From contig NZ_CP033078.1 in assembly GCF_003716875.1 (NCBI RefSeq), positions 1 to 64,000 on the forward strand: 64,000 nucleotides of DNA. Reading direction: 5' to 3'. Positions 29,848 through 38,398 of this stretch are shown here, piece after piece; the first letter of the stretch is position 1, and each line of letters opens with the position of its first letter. The DNA comes from Vibrio zhugei (lineage in GTDB: Bacteria; Pseudomonadota; Gammaproteobacteria; Enterobacterales; Vibrionaceae). A model generated the notes under the pieces. It had not been told where the DNA came from and searched no databases. It was given only the letters and a program-made list of their open reading frames with translations. Both the position numbers and the translations under genes were made by a program.

Positions 29848-29870
29848 GTTTATCACGGTCAATTTGGCGC
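29848..29870. other. Right attachment site (attR) of the integrated element
   Basis: comM coding sequence resumes with ttggcgccggccgac at 29864, encoding L-A-P-A-D. The 12 bases just before (atcacggtcaat, 29852-29863) encode I-T-V-N in the comM phase. They therefore mimic the last four comM codons of the left junction (I-T-I-N) with different bases. This half comes from the element's own attP or from a comM segment the element once captured. Confidence 0.75.
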
Positions 29871-31186
29871 CGGCCGACTTACCGAAAGAAGGAGGCCGCT
29901 TTGATTTACCAATCGCACTGGGGATTCTTGCGGCGTCAGAGCAAATTCCTGCCAACTTGTTGAAAGACTATGAATTTGTTGGTGAACTGGCGTTATCTGG
30001 TGAATTAAGACCAGTGAAAGGTGTGTTGCCTGCTGCGTTAGCCGTCAAACGAGCGCAGCGTACTTTGGTGGTGCCACAGCAAAACGGTGACCAAGCGGCC
30101 TTGGTCACCGATGCTGAGCATAAATCTGCGCAAACATTATTGGAAGTCTGTGCCCAACTGTGTGGTCAAGACCGTTTGTCTTTATATCAAGCGCCTATTA
30201 CTGAGGCACCGCCCAAGCAAGGTCGGGATTTACAAGACATCATTGGTCAACAACAAGGTAAACGTGCCTTAGAAATTGCGGCTGCCGGAAGCCATAACGT
30301 ATTATTTATCGGGCCTCCGGGCACTGGTAAAACCATGTTGGCATCAAGATTATGCGATTTGTTACCTGAAATGAGCGATGAGGAAGCCATTGAAACCGCA
30401 TCGGTAGCGTCACTCACTCATCAAGATATCAACCAATATAATTGGAAGTTACGGCCATTTCGCTCACCCCATCATTCCAGTTCCATGGCCGCGCTGGTGG
30501 GCGGTGGCTCCATCCCTCGCCCTGGAGAAATTTCCCTCGCTCATAATGGCTTATTATTTCTCGATGAGATGCCAGAGTTTGAGCGTAAGGTACTCGATTC
30601 ATTACGGGAACCGCTGGAATCGGGAGAGATCATTATTTCTCGGGCGCAAGGAAAAACCCGCTTTCCCGCTCGCTTTCAACTGGTGGGAGCATTAAATCCC
30701 AGCCCGAGTGGCTTTTATGAGGGGGAAACGGTCGGAGCGAATCCACAAACGGTGTTACGTTATTTAGGACGCTTATCTGGCCCGTTGTTAGATCGCTTTG
30801 ATATGTCGATAGAAATTCCGGCGCTACCACAAGGGACTTTGGCTCATGGCGGTGATCGCGGTGAGAGTACTGCCACTGTTCGGCAGCGGGTTTTACGGGC
30901 CAGAAGCCTTATGTTAGCCCGTTGTGGGAAAGTGAATGCCTTATTGCAAAGCCGTGAAATCGATCAATACTGCCCATTAAAGCAAGCGGATGCGGAGTTT
31001 TTGGAAGCGGCGTTACATCGCCTTGGTTTGTCGATTCGAGCCTATCACCGCATTATTAAAGTCGCGCGCACGATTGCTGATCTGCAAGGTACGGTACAAA
31101 TTGAGCGGGCTCATTTGGCCGAAGCATTAGGTTACCGAGCCATGGATCGACTATTAAAACAAATGACTGATCAGGCCGTTTGTTAG
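29864..31186 (+). pseudogene. comM: 3' fragment of comM (codons 69-508), separated from its start
   Basis: The frame resumes at LAPADLPKEGGRFDLPIALGIL and runs 440 codons to the natural end. It includes the Mg-chelatase-type AAA+ domain: Walker A GPPGTGKT, Walker B GLLFLDEMPEF, and the FRSPHHSSS block. The sequence is undamaged. Joined to the 68-codon left part it makes 508 residues, close to E. coli YifB (506). No ribosome site or promoter is evident for separate expression of this half, so ComM is probably absent while the element is integrated. Confidence 0.93.
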
Positions 31187-31272
31187 TCGTCTGACCATGA
31201 AAACAGATATGTCATAAATCCGTTTAGCGAGTATAATACCCCGCTGTTTTTTTGTGCGGTTGTCGTGATGTT

Positions 31273-32154
31273 ATGCTGGCTTACTTGTTATTGTTAATAA
31301 ATGTGTTTTTGGTATTGATAAACACGGCTGTTAATTCGTTATTTATATTTATGGTTGCCGTGGTAAAAGTCTTTTTGCCAACGCCTCGTCTTAAAGTACT
31401 GGCAACCCATGTTGCGGATCAATCAATGTGGTTATGGGCCACAGTCAACCTCAAAATTTTGAGTCTATCGAATCGAGTCACATGGGATATCGAAGGGCTT
31501 GAGGATCTCAGAAAAGACAGCTGGTATCTGCTGATCAGTAACCATTTAAGTTGGACAGACATTGTCGTGCTGTGCAGTGTGTTTAAAGATCGGATTCCGA
31601 TGCCTAAGTTCTTTTTAAAGCAGCAATTGTTATATGTTCCTTTCATTGGAATGGCCTGTTGGGCGTTAGATATGCCGTTTATGCGCCGTTATAGCCGAGC
31701 CTACTTATTGCGCCATCCGGAGAAGCGAGGCCAAGATTTGGCGACCACTCGGCGCTCGTGTGAGAAATTTCAATATCAACCGACAACGGTGGTGAATTAC
31801 GTTGAAGGCACTCGTTTTACCGAACAAAAACGGCAAAAGTCCCCGATGCCTTATGAGCATTTATTAATGCCCAAAACCGGTGGGATAGCCTATACACTGG
31901 CGGCAATGGGAGAGCAGTTTGATAAGATCATCGACGTGACATTGGCGTATCCTGACAATCGCGATAGGCCATTTAAAGATATGTTGATGGGCAAAATGAC
32001 CCGCATTGTTGTGCGTGTGCGTTTACTGCCAGTGGATGAGAATGTCACGGGTGATTATTTCCATGACAAGCGTTTTAAGCGTCAGTTTCAGCAGTGGCTA
32101 GGAAACGTGTGGCAAGACAAAGACGAAGCGTTGAAGCGCATTAATCAATCGTAA
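31273..32154 (+). CDS. yihG: 1-acylglycerol-3-phosphate O-acyltransferase-family protein YihG
   Basis: The 293-residue membrane acyltransferase of the PlsC/LPLAT superfamily has an N-terminal hydrophobic segment (MLAYLLLLINVFLVLINTAV), the catalytic HX4D motif in SNHLSWTDIV, and the acceptor motif VNYVEGTRFT. It probably acylates lysophosphatidic acid, influencing phospholipid acyl composition. Start ATG at 31273; a TTG seven codons upstream is less likely. It lies 86 bases downstream of comM and ends before a bidirectional terminator shared with dsbA. Confidence 0.88.
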   Translation: MLAYLLLLINVFLVLINTAVNSLFIFMVAVVKVFLPTPRLKVLATHVADQSMWLWATVNLKILSLSNRVTWDIEGLEDLRKDSWYLLISNHLSWTDIVVLCSVFKDRIPMPKFFLKQQLLYVPFIGMACWALDMPFMRRYSRAYLLRHPEKRGQDLATTRRSCEKFQYQPTTVVNYVEGTRFTEQKRQKSPMPYEHLLMPKTGGIAYTLAAMGEQFDKIIDVTLAYPDNRDRPFKDMLMGKMTRIVVRVRLLPVDENVTGDYFHDKRFKRQFQQWLGNVWQDKDEALKRINQS

Positions 32155-32184
32155 TGTGTTGAGCATGAGACAAGACTCAATAAG

Positions 32185-32211
32185 AAAAAGGGAGCCATAG
32201 GCTCCCTTTTT
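32185..32211. terminator. Bidirectional terminator between yihG and dsbA
   Basis: AAAAAGGGAGCC-ATA-GGCTCCCTTTTT is a perfect hairpin with A-run and T-run on both sides, between convergent genes. Confidence 0.92.
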
Positions 32212-32240
32212 CGATCGGATGTCAGGCGATGTGCGCCGCA

Positions 32241-32840
32241 CTATTTTTTCAGTAGGTAGTTCACGAGATCGAAGAATTGCTGCTCGGATTTAATGCTACC
32301 AATTTGAACGAGATATTTATTGTTCACAACCACGGAAGGTACGCCAGTTAAGCCTTTTGCATCAAAGTCTTGGTCAGAACGACGCGCCATAGAATCTACC
32401 GCAAAACTATTAAAGGCATTATCAAACTTTTTACCATCCACACCTTGATTGACAAATAATTGTTTTAAGGCTGCTACATCTTTTGGTGGATTATGACGCT
32501 GGTGGATTTGTGCAAACATGACAGGAATCATTTTGTCTTGTACACCTAGGACCACCATCGTATTGAAGGCTTTGCTCATGTTAAAGCCCATGTCACCCCC
32601 CATAAAAGACACGTGGTTTTTATTGAGGTGCACACCATCAGGTAAGTGGCTATCCAGTTTAGACACGATAGGCTCGAAGGCATTACAGTGCGGACAGTAG
32701 AAAGAGAAAAACTCGACGACACTTGGTTGGCTTGAGTGTGTTTGGTCTAAAACCTTGTAGTTCACCCCTTGTTTAAATTGCGCTGCATGAGCGGATACAC
32801 TCAATAGTAGCGTTGCAGCTAGTGCAATCAGTTTTTTCAT
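32241..32840 (-). CDS. dsbA: Thiol:disulfide interchange protein DsbA
   Basis: Periplasmic oxidase that donates disulfides to exported proteins and is reoxidised by DsbB. The 199 residues have a cleavable signal peptide (to about residue 19, SVSAHA-A) and a thioredoxin fold with active site C49-P-H-C52 in FSFYCPHC. The cis-proline loop is seen in TGVPSVVVN. It lies 30 bases downstream of srkA on the minus strand; dsbA following srkA (yihE/rdoA) is the usual enteric order and allows co-transcription. Confidence 0.97.
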   Translation of the reverse strand: MKKLIALAATLLLSVSAHAAQFKQGVNYKVLDQTHSSQPSVVEFFSFYCPHCNAFEPIVSKLDSHLPDGVHLNKNHVSFMGGDMGFNMSKAFNTMVVLGVQDKMIPVMFAQIHQRHNPPKDVAALKQLFVNQGVDGKKFDNAFNSFAVDSMARRSDQDFDAKGLTGVPSVVVNNKYLVQIGSIKSEQQFFDLVNYLLKK

Positions 32841-32870
32841 TGTTCACTCCATGTAGTTGTTCAAGCAATA

Positions 32871-33860
32871 TTACCAGTTTGGCATTACGGATAGTGATGG
32901 TTCTGATAATGCCGCAATTTGTTCTTTAAAGGCAAGAATTTGATTCTCCCAATATTTGGCATCATTAAACCAAGGAAACGCAAGCGGAAAGGCCGGATCA
33001 TCCCAACGTTTTGCAAGCCATGCCATATAATTGACCATTCGTAGACCACGTAAAGGTTCAATTAGTTTCAATTGGTTCATATCGAAATCGCAAAACTCTT
33101 GATAGCCTTCCAAAAGGAGATCAAGTTGCATAATTTTTTCGTGACGCTCACCACTGAGTAGCATCCACAAATCTTGTACCGCAGGGCCGTTTCTTGCGTC
33201 ATCTAAATCGACAAACATCGGGCCGTCACGCCATAGTATATTCCCTGGATGACAGTCGCCATGCAAACGTATGGGTGTAAAGTCATGAGACCAATGTGCT
33301 TCGAGCTCGTGAATTAATGTATCCAGATCGCTAAAAAAGGTTTTTTGTAGGTAATCGGGAATGAACGCTGCATTTTCAAGCTGTTTTCTCGGCTGATAGA
33401 CATATTCGTCGAGTCCCAGATTAGGGCGATGCTGAAATTGATGACTGCCTGCGACTTGATGGATACGCCCTAAAAAGCGACCAACCCCTTCCAACTGTGA
33501 TTCGTTATCGACCTCAAATTGGCGACCTCCGACGCTTGGGAAAACGGCAAAACGGAAGCCTTCATAGTGATGCAGAGTGTGACCCTGAATGAGACAGGGA
33601 GCCGCTAACGGAATTTCATGCTCTACCAATTCTTGCGAAAACAGATGTTCTTCGAGGATTTGTTCATCAGACCAACGCTGTGGACGATAAAATTTGACGA
33701 CGTAGCGTTGGCGTTCTTCGTCAGTAAACTGATAGACGCGATTTTCATAGCTATTGAGCGGTAATAAGCCAGACTCGGCACGAATACCTATACTGGCTAA
33801 GGCATTCCACATGCAATCAGGGGTGAGCGAATTAAAGTGAAACGTTGCAGCTTGAGTCAT
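32871..33860 (-). CDS. srkA: Stress response kinase A (YihE/RdoA)
   Basis: The 329-residue serine/threonine kinase of the choline-kinase/APH fold protects cells under stress in E. coli. It shows the glycine-poor N-lobe with YVVKFYRPQRW (ATP-site lysine), the Brenner motif HGDCHPGNILW, and the metal-binding VDLDDARNGPAVQDLWML. Length equals the E. coli protein (328). Upstream of dsbA in the same direction and downstream of yihD with a 118-base gap. Confidence 0.94.
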   Translation of the reverse strand: MTQAATFHFNSLTPDCMWNALASIGIRAESGLLPLNSYENRVYQFTDEERQRYVVKFYRPQRWSDEQILEEHLFSQELVEHEIPLAAPCLIQGHTLHHYEGFRFAVFPSVGGRQFEVDNESQLEGVGRFLGRIHQVAGSHQFQHRPNLGLDEYVYQPRKQLENAAFIPDYLQKTFFSDLDTLIHELEAHWSHDFTPIRLHGDCHPGNILWRDGPMFVDLDDARNGPAVQDLWMLLSGERHEKIMQLDLLLEGYQEFCDFDMNQLKLIEPLRGLRMVNYMAWLAKRWDDPAFPLAFPWFNDAKYWENQILAFKEQIAALSEPSLSVMPNW

Positions 33861-33978
33861 AGGTATACCAAAGACAATGAATACTCAATGCATTGTACCT
33901 AGGTGAGTGCGATATTGCTTGCAGAGATTTGGATATTCTTTTTCAAGGCCAAGGTTGCACCGCATCATGAATGAGGAG

Positions 33979-34245
33979 TTACTCGATGAGGCCACGTGCA
34001 CGTAAGATCGCTGTTTTAAAATCTTCTTCGTAGTCTTTTTGTAATCCCGGAATCGCGGCTTTTTTATCTTGATGGCGCATTTTTAAATGATAGATAAGGA
34101 CATCATCACTCAATTCTTCGAGTGGCTTATTCCAGCCAGCTTCTTTGGCTAAGGTCATGAGAAATTGAACTAAACTCTGATCGGAGGCTTGGTTCCACTC
34201 GGGTTCCAGTAATGCTAATAATTCTTCAATTCGGTGACAGGTCAT
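33979..34245 (-). CDS. yihD: Conserved protein YihD (DUF1040)
   Basis: The 88-residue protein ends in [17 protein letters not shown], then [21 protein letters not shown], which is nearly identical to YihD of enterobacteria. Start ATG at 34245 ([10 protein letters not shown]) fits the family; an in-frame upstream extension is not conserved. Function unknown. Gene order yihD-srkA-dsbA is conserved. Confidence 0.92.
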   Translation of the reverse strand: MTCHRIEELLALLEPEWNQASDQSLVQFLMTLAKEAGWNKPLEELSDDVLIYHLKMRHQDKKAAIPGLQKDYEEDFKTAILRARGLIE

Positions 34246-34322
34246 CGTTATTCCCACAATTTTTGTAATGTTTAATCTATAAACTAACAAATTGCCGCGT
34301 ATATGACCAATAGATAGACAAG

Positions 34323-34354
34323 AAAAAAGCGCAGGACGAGGAACTGCGCTTTTT
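34323..34354 (-). terminator. Terminator after the 60-residue protein gene
   Basis: AAAAAAGCGCAG pairs with CTGCGCTTTTT; strong stem with A-run and T-run, 5 bases past the stop at 34360 on the minus strand. It also works toward the plus strand. Confidence 0.88.
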
Positions 34355-34359
34355 AATCG

Positions 34360-34542
34360 TTATGCTGCTTTAACAACATTATCAATTTTTGGGTTGATGG
34401 TATTGCTGGTGTAAAGCGTTTTTTCTACGGGTGTTGCTGTTTTTGGTGTCGATTTTTTCGCCATTTGAGTATATGCAAAGCCGTTTCTACGACGTGAGGC
34501 ACTACGGTTTGGCTGAGAAAATCTGACGCTTGCTGGTCGCAT
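34360..34542 (-). CDS. Small basic protein of unknown function
   Basis: A 60-residue arginine-, lysine- and threonine-rich protein (MRPASVRFSQPNRSASRRRNG...) without signal peptide or membrane segment. The terminator placed immediately after its stop and the long upstream non-coding region support a real gene, but the ribosome site (taggcaa) is weak. I do not recognise a family; nucleic-acid binding is possible by charge only. Confidence 0.5.
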   Translation of the reverse strand: MRPASVRFSQPNRSASRRRNGFAYTQMAKKSTPKTATPVEKTLYTSNTINPKIDNVVKAA

Positions 34543-34832
34543 TGTGTTGCCTAATTTTTAGACGTTCCCTTGCCGAAAAATGACCTAAACAATAATGAGT
34601 AAAATGACCGTTATGCGATCACATTCACTCTGCTGGCCTATGCCGTTCCATAAATAATTGCTCAGGATGAGATATGCATCATATCTGACATAAAGAGTAG
34701 CACTTTGCTTTAAATAGGTCGATATCTAACCAATTAAATTTATACTAAAGCATTAGTTCTGTGCTAGAGCGGATTGAATTTCGCAAATAATTGTCGTTAC
34801 TATGGGATAAATCCATCGGGGAGGAGGTTCTG

Positions 34833-35648
34833 ATGTCCTTATTGAAAAAGACATTGTCCAATCTTGGTATTGGTGAGGCAAAAGTGGATGCGGAAGTGAC
34901 CGATCATGTTTTATGCCCTGGGCAAAGTAAGACAATGACCGTCCATTTATATGGGGGAAGCAGTTCACAGCGTATTGAGAGTGTTAAGGTTAATCTTCAG
35001 TGCTGGTATTGGTCAGAGCCTGGCCTTTCATCCATGGAAGAAGACCAAGACACGGCCGTAGCCACACGTGAACAAAGCTGGTATTCACTCTGGCAATGGC
35101 AACAAAGTCGTTCATTCGAATTGGGGGGCGGTCAGCGGCAAGATCTTTCGGTGGATGTGACGGTACCGTGGAATACACCGCTCACCATTGATGAGTCAAA
35201 ACTCTGGCTTGAAAGTACGATTATTGATGAGCGTGGTAAGCAGACCGTGGAATACCAGTCGCTCACTGTTCGGCCGGATGCTTTGATGGATAGCATCTTT
35301 TCGTATTTAGAGTCATTGGGATTTCGCTTACGCCAAGTGCGTTGCGAAGCTTGTGACGGCTTATGGTCGCCCTTTGGACAGACATTTGAGTGGGTGCCGA
35401 TTGATGGACCTTTCCACGGTTATTTGCGAGAACTCACCATCTTTATGTGTCGCGATCAGGATACCTTACAACTGTGGTTCGATATCGATCGCCGTCAGCG
35501 TGGTGAAGTAACGATGTTTGGCAGTGCTGTCGCACAAGGTCATTACCTTCGTCATGTCAGTTTACACGCCGAGTTATCGCACGCAGACGTAGTCGAGCAG
35601 TTAGCGGCGGTGTTTGCGCATTGCGAAAGTGAGGTGGTGTTCTCATGA
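34833..35648 (+). CDS. Spo0M-like sporulation-control family protein
   Basis: The 271-residue soluble protein starts MSLLKKTLSNLGIGEAKVDAEV, the conserved start of the Spo0M (SpoOM) arrestin-like family: a beta-sandwich of two domains. The ATG at 34833 is preceded by a strong GGGGAGGAGG ribosome site. An upstream in-frame ATG is weaker. The family is common in non-sporulating bacteria, where its role is unclear. It lies 78 bases upstream of the hemolysin III-family gene on the same strand. The 34543-34832 gap holds AT-rich upstream DNA in which I see nothing specific. Confidence 0.85.
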   Translation: MSLLKKTLSNLGIGEAKVDAEVTDHVLCPGQSKTMTVHLYGGSSSQRIESVKVNLQCWYWSEPGLSSMEEDQDTAVATREQSWYSLWQWQQSRSFELGGGQRQDLSVDVTVPWNTPLTIDESKLWLESTIIDERGKQTVEYQSLTVRPDALMDSIFSYLESLGFRLRQVRCEACDGLWSPFGQTFEWVPIDGPFHGYLRELTIFMCRDQDTLQLWFDIDRRQRGEVTMFGSAVAQGHYLRHVSLHAELSHADVVEQLAAVFAHCESEVVFS

Positions 35649-35726
35649 TGATAATTTCAGCTTACAAGTGTATGCTCAATGTGACATACTGCTGATCCTA
35701 GCGATGGATTCACTGTGGGGAAGCTT

Positions 35727-36368
35727 ATGTCACAAAGTTATAGTCAGAAGGAAGAGCTGGCGAATGCGGTTAGTCATGGTATCGGGTTATTACTCGGCAT
35801 TGTGGGACTGGTACTGCTGCTACTGAAAGCGCACTCGCTGCAGGCGGATTCCTTAACGTTTCTCAGCTTTTCTGTCTACGGGGCGAGTATTATCGCGTTA
35901 TTTCTCGCCTCGACACTGTATCACTCGATCGCGAATCCGAAGAGCAAGCGTTGGCTAAAAACGTTTGATCATTGTGCGATTTATTTACTGATTGCAGGCA
36001 GCTATACCCCGTTTCTTCTCGTCGGCTTGCGGACTCCTTTGGCATTTTGGTTGATGGGGATTATCTGGGGGATTGCGTTACTCGGCATTATTATGAAGTT
36101 AGCCTTTGTCTATCGCTTTAAACGTTTCTCGTTGTATTCGTATTTGGTGATGGGATGGCTGTCATTGATCGTGGTCTATCAATTAGCACTGCATGTGGAT
36201 ATGCGAGGGCTGGTGTTGCTGGCGTTAGGCGGCGTGGTGTATTCGCTTGGCGTCATTTTCTATGTGGCAAAACGCATCCCATACAATCATGCGATTTGGC
36301 ATGGGTTTGTGTTAGGCGGGTGCGTTTGCCATTTCTTGGGGATTTACTTGTACGTTACCCCGCTGTAG
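35727..36368 (+). CDS. trhA: Hemolysin III / TrhA (YqfA) family membrane protein
   Basis: The 213-residue protein has seven hydrophobic helices in the PAQR-like fold (COG1272). Conserved residues include the N-terminal [11 protein letters not shown], the LYHS motif after helix 2 ([36 protein letters not shown] in the family), and the C-terminal [11 protein letters not shown]. Related proteins act in fatty-acid energy homeostasis or were named hemolysins from Bacillus; the role here is not established. The start is set at ATG 35727 ([11 protein letters not shown]); it ends one base before the convergent next gene. Confidence 0.85.
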   Translation: MSQSYSQKEELANAVSHGIGLLLGIVGLVLLLLKAHSLQADSLTFLSFSVYGASIIALFLASTLYHSIANPKSKRWLKTFDHCAIYLLIAGSYTPFLLVGLRTPLAFWLMGIIWGIALLGIIMKLAFVYRFKRFSLYSYLVMGWLSLIVVYQLALHVDMRGLVLLALGGVVYSLGVIFYVAKRIPYNHAIWHGFVLGGCVCHFLGIYLYVTPL

Positions 36369-36929
36369 CTAGCGCAGCTCGATATGGCTAATCTCGGCGG
36401 CAAAGGTATGATACTGATTAGCCGCCACATCAATATGCAGCGTCTTGCCAGCCTGTGATGTGGCAGGACGAAGGTAGGTTGATCCCATCCGTTTAATGGA
36501 CTGCCAAATTACCTGTTTTCCTGAGCGAATCACGGCATCTTGCTGATTGCGGATTTGCCATTGAAGGGTGACCTCAATAGCCGACTGTTGCCCTTGATTG
36601 GTTAAGGCGGTGGGAATACTCAGGTTGCCATCCTGATAGGTGGTGGCGCCTAAAACCACATCAATGTCAGAGCGACTCAACTGCATCAGAGGGGTTGGCT
36701 TATCGACGGTAATGAGTGCGCGCTCCATCTTATGGGCGATAATTGGCGCTGCAAGATCAGCCGGTTGTGTTGGTGATGCCTGCATTGCACTGTCCGTCTG
36801 CTGTTGTACATACTGCCATGTAAAGTCACTGTTGAGTTGTACTTTGCGTCCATCTTGCAGCGTCACCATTTGTGTGGCCCCCGCAAGGCCACTGGATAAA
36901 CTCAGGCAAAAAACCCACAATCGTTTCAT
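36369..36929 (-). CDS. Secreted/periplasmic DUF3157-family protein
   Basis: From ATG 36929 (MKRLWVFCLSLSSGLAGATQMVTL) the 186-residue protein begins with a signal peptide cut near SGLAGA. The mature part contains the motif LQDGRKVQLNSDFTWQYV found in DUF3157 proteins of Vibrio and relatives, and ends with a beta-rich domain. Function unknown. It starts 12 bases after the trkH stop and could be the last gene of the def-fmt-rsmB-trkA-trkH transcript. Confidence 0.75.
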   Translation of the reverse strand: MKRLWVFCLSLSSGLAGATQMVTLQDGRKVQLNSDFTWQYVQQQTDSAMQASPTQPADLAAPIIAHKMERALITVDKPTPLMQLSRSDIDVVLGATTYQDGNLSIPTALTNQGQQSAIEVTLQWQIRNQQDAVIRSGKQVIWQSIKRMGSTYLRPATSQAGKTLHIDVAANQYHTFAAEISHIELR

Positions 36930-36940
36930 TATATTGATCC

Positions 36941-38386
36941 TTATCTGCGCCAGAATGCTGGGAAAAACAGCACCAATATGGTCAGAATTTCTAATCGTCC
37001 CATTAGCATACCAAAACTTAATACCCATTTAGCCGCATCGGGTAATGGGGCAAAATTACCGGTGGGACCAATAATATCGCCCATGCCTGGTCCAACGTTG
37101 GCTACCGCAGTAATCGAGCCAGAAATACTGGTGATCGGATCCAAGCCCATAGAAGACAGGGCCGCTGCGATGACAATAATGGTGATGATAAATGTAATTC
37201 CGAAAGCCACAACCGAACGCACGATATCTTCATTTACGGGTCTCTGGTTATAGCGTTGGATGAATACGCCAGACGGATGGATGAGGTTCATCATTTGTTT
37301 TTTTAACAACGCCATGGCGATCTGGAAGCGAAAAATTTTGATACCGCCAGCGGTCGACCCGGAACACGCACCGGTCATCATTAAAAAGATAAACAACGTA
37401 CTGGGCAGAGCGCCCCACGCAGTAAAGTCATCTAAGCCAAATCCGGTGGTGGTGACCACAGACACAATATTGAACATAGAGACCCGTAGCGCATCGATAA
37501 AGGCGTAATGATTATTCAGGTGCAACCATATCGCGATCGTAAAGCTGGCAATCATAAATAGCCAGAAAAACCCTTTAACCTGCGCATCTCGAATAATATC
37601 CATGGGGCGACGTTTGTTGACCGATGACACGAGCAGCAAAAAAGGTAAACCGCCCAAAAACATGAACACAATCGCCACCCAATGGGTGCCTTTCGAAAAG
37701 TGATTCATCGACCCATCTGAGGTCGAATACCCTCCGGTTGAAAGCGTCGTAAAGGCATGATTGATGGCTTCAAATGCGGTCATGCCGGTAATCATGTAGC
37801 TGATAATACACAAGATGGTTAACACCAAGTAGACCGAGACAATGTTCTTGGCGACGGTTTTGGCGCGCGGACTACTTTTGTCGGACCAATCGGATGATTC
37901 GGTTTGGAACAGCTTCATCCCCCCCACGTTGAGCATCGGTAAGACCGCGACCGCCATTACGATGAATCCGACCCCGCCAAGCCATTGCAGCAGTGAACGC
38001 CATAACAAAATGCTCGGAGCCATGGTATCTAAACCGCTTAATACGGTAGAGCCTGTCGTGGTGATGCCTGACATGGTTTCAAAGTAAGCGTCGGTAAAGC
38101 TGATGTGGTTAATAAAGACAAACGGCAGCGCTGCAAACACACTGGCGATGGTCCACACCAAACTTGTGATCAAGAACATGTCACGAACATTGAGACGAAA
38201 GTTCTTGGTTCGGCCCATGGTTAAACAGCCAAAGGCGGCAATATGAGTGATGACAATGGCTTGAGCAAAAGACAAGAAGCCACCAGTGCCAGTAATAAAA
38301 GCCACAAGAGCCGGCACATACATAAACATCGCGAGTTTTGATAACACTAACCCGAGAACAAATAATATGGGGCGCAGATTCAGCAT
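36941..38386 (-). CDS. trkH: Trk system potassium uptake protein TrkH
   Basis: The 481-residue membrane subunit of the Trk K+ transporter has four M1-P-M2 repeats; selectivity-loop glycines are visible in GITTTGSTV, STGGYS, TTTGFG and VGPG. TrkA binds it in the cytoplasm and gates it. It lies 12 bases downstream of trkA. The overall length is as in E. coli TrkH (483). Confidence 0.96.
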   Translation of the reverse strand: MLNLRPILFVLGLVLSKLAMFMYVPALVAFITGTGGFLSFAQAIVITHIAAFGCLTMGRTKNFRLNVRDMFLITSLVWTIASVFAALPFVFINHISFTDAYFETMSGITTTGSTVLSGLDTMAPSILLWRSLLQWLGGVGFIVMAVAVLPMLNVGGMKLFQTESSDWSDKSSPRAKTVAKNIVSVYLVLTILCIISYMITGMTAFEAINHAFTTLSTGGYSTSDGSMNHFSKGTHWVAIVFMFLGGLPFLLLVSSVNKRRPMDIIRDAQVKGFFWLFMIASFTIAIWLHLNNHYAFIDALRVSMFNIVSVVTTTGFGLDDFTAWGALPSTLFIFLMMTGACSGSTAGGIKIFRFQIAMALLKKQMMNLIHPSGVFIQRYNQRPVNEDIVRSVVAFGITFIITIIVIAAALSSMGLDPITSISGSITAVANVGPGMGDIIGPTGNFAPLPDAAKWVLSFGMLMGRLEILTILVLFFPAFWRR

Positions 38387-38398
38387 GACGCCAATAAC

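Larger units (their letters stand above)
22407..29863. mobile_element. Integrated mobilizable plasmid-like element in comM (large serine recombinase, rep, mob)
   Basis: About 7.46 kb of AT-rich DNA splits comM exactly between codons 68 and 69 with no loss of reading phase. From left to right it carries a lipoprotein gene, a 92-residue unknown, a repeat-rich spacer, an overlapping pair of unknown genes, a candidate oriT, a relaxase-like mobilization gene, a convergent replication initiator gene with upstream iterons and a candidate antisense RNA, and a large serine recombinase gene whose start is 73 bases from the right junction. There are no conjugation pilus, partition or phage structural genes. 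Features are those of a mobilizable plasmid that integrates through its own recombinase. Codon use and base composition differ sharply from the flanking chromosome. Exact ends are uncertain by a few bases. Confidence 0.88.

Noticed and set aside
22407..29863. AbaR/Tn7-like transposon island in comM
   Set aside because: No tniA/tniB-type transposase genes or terminal inverted repeats; the recombinase is a large serine integrase.
22407..29863. Integrated prophage
   Set aside because: No capsid, tail, terminase or lysis genes in the 7.46 kb; replication and mobilization genes instead.
29791..29955. Longer N-terminal extension of the serine recombinase frame into comM DNA
   Set aside because: The extension crosses the insertion junction and lies antisense to comM. 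The conserved resolvase start is at 29790.
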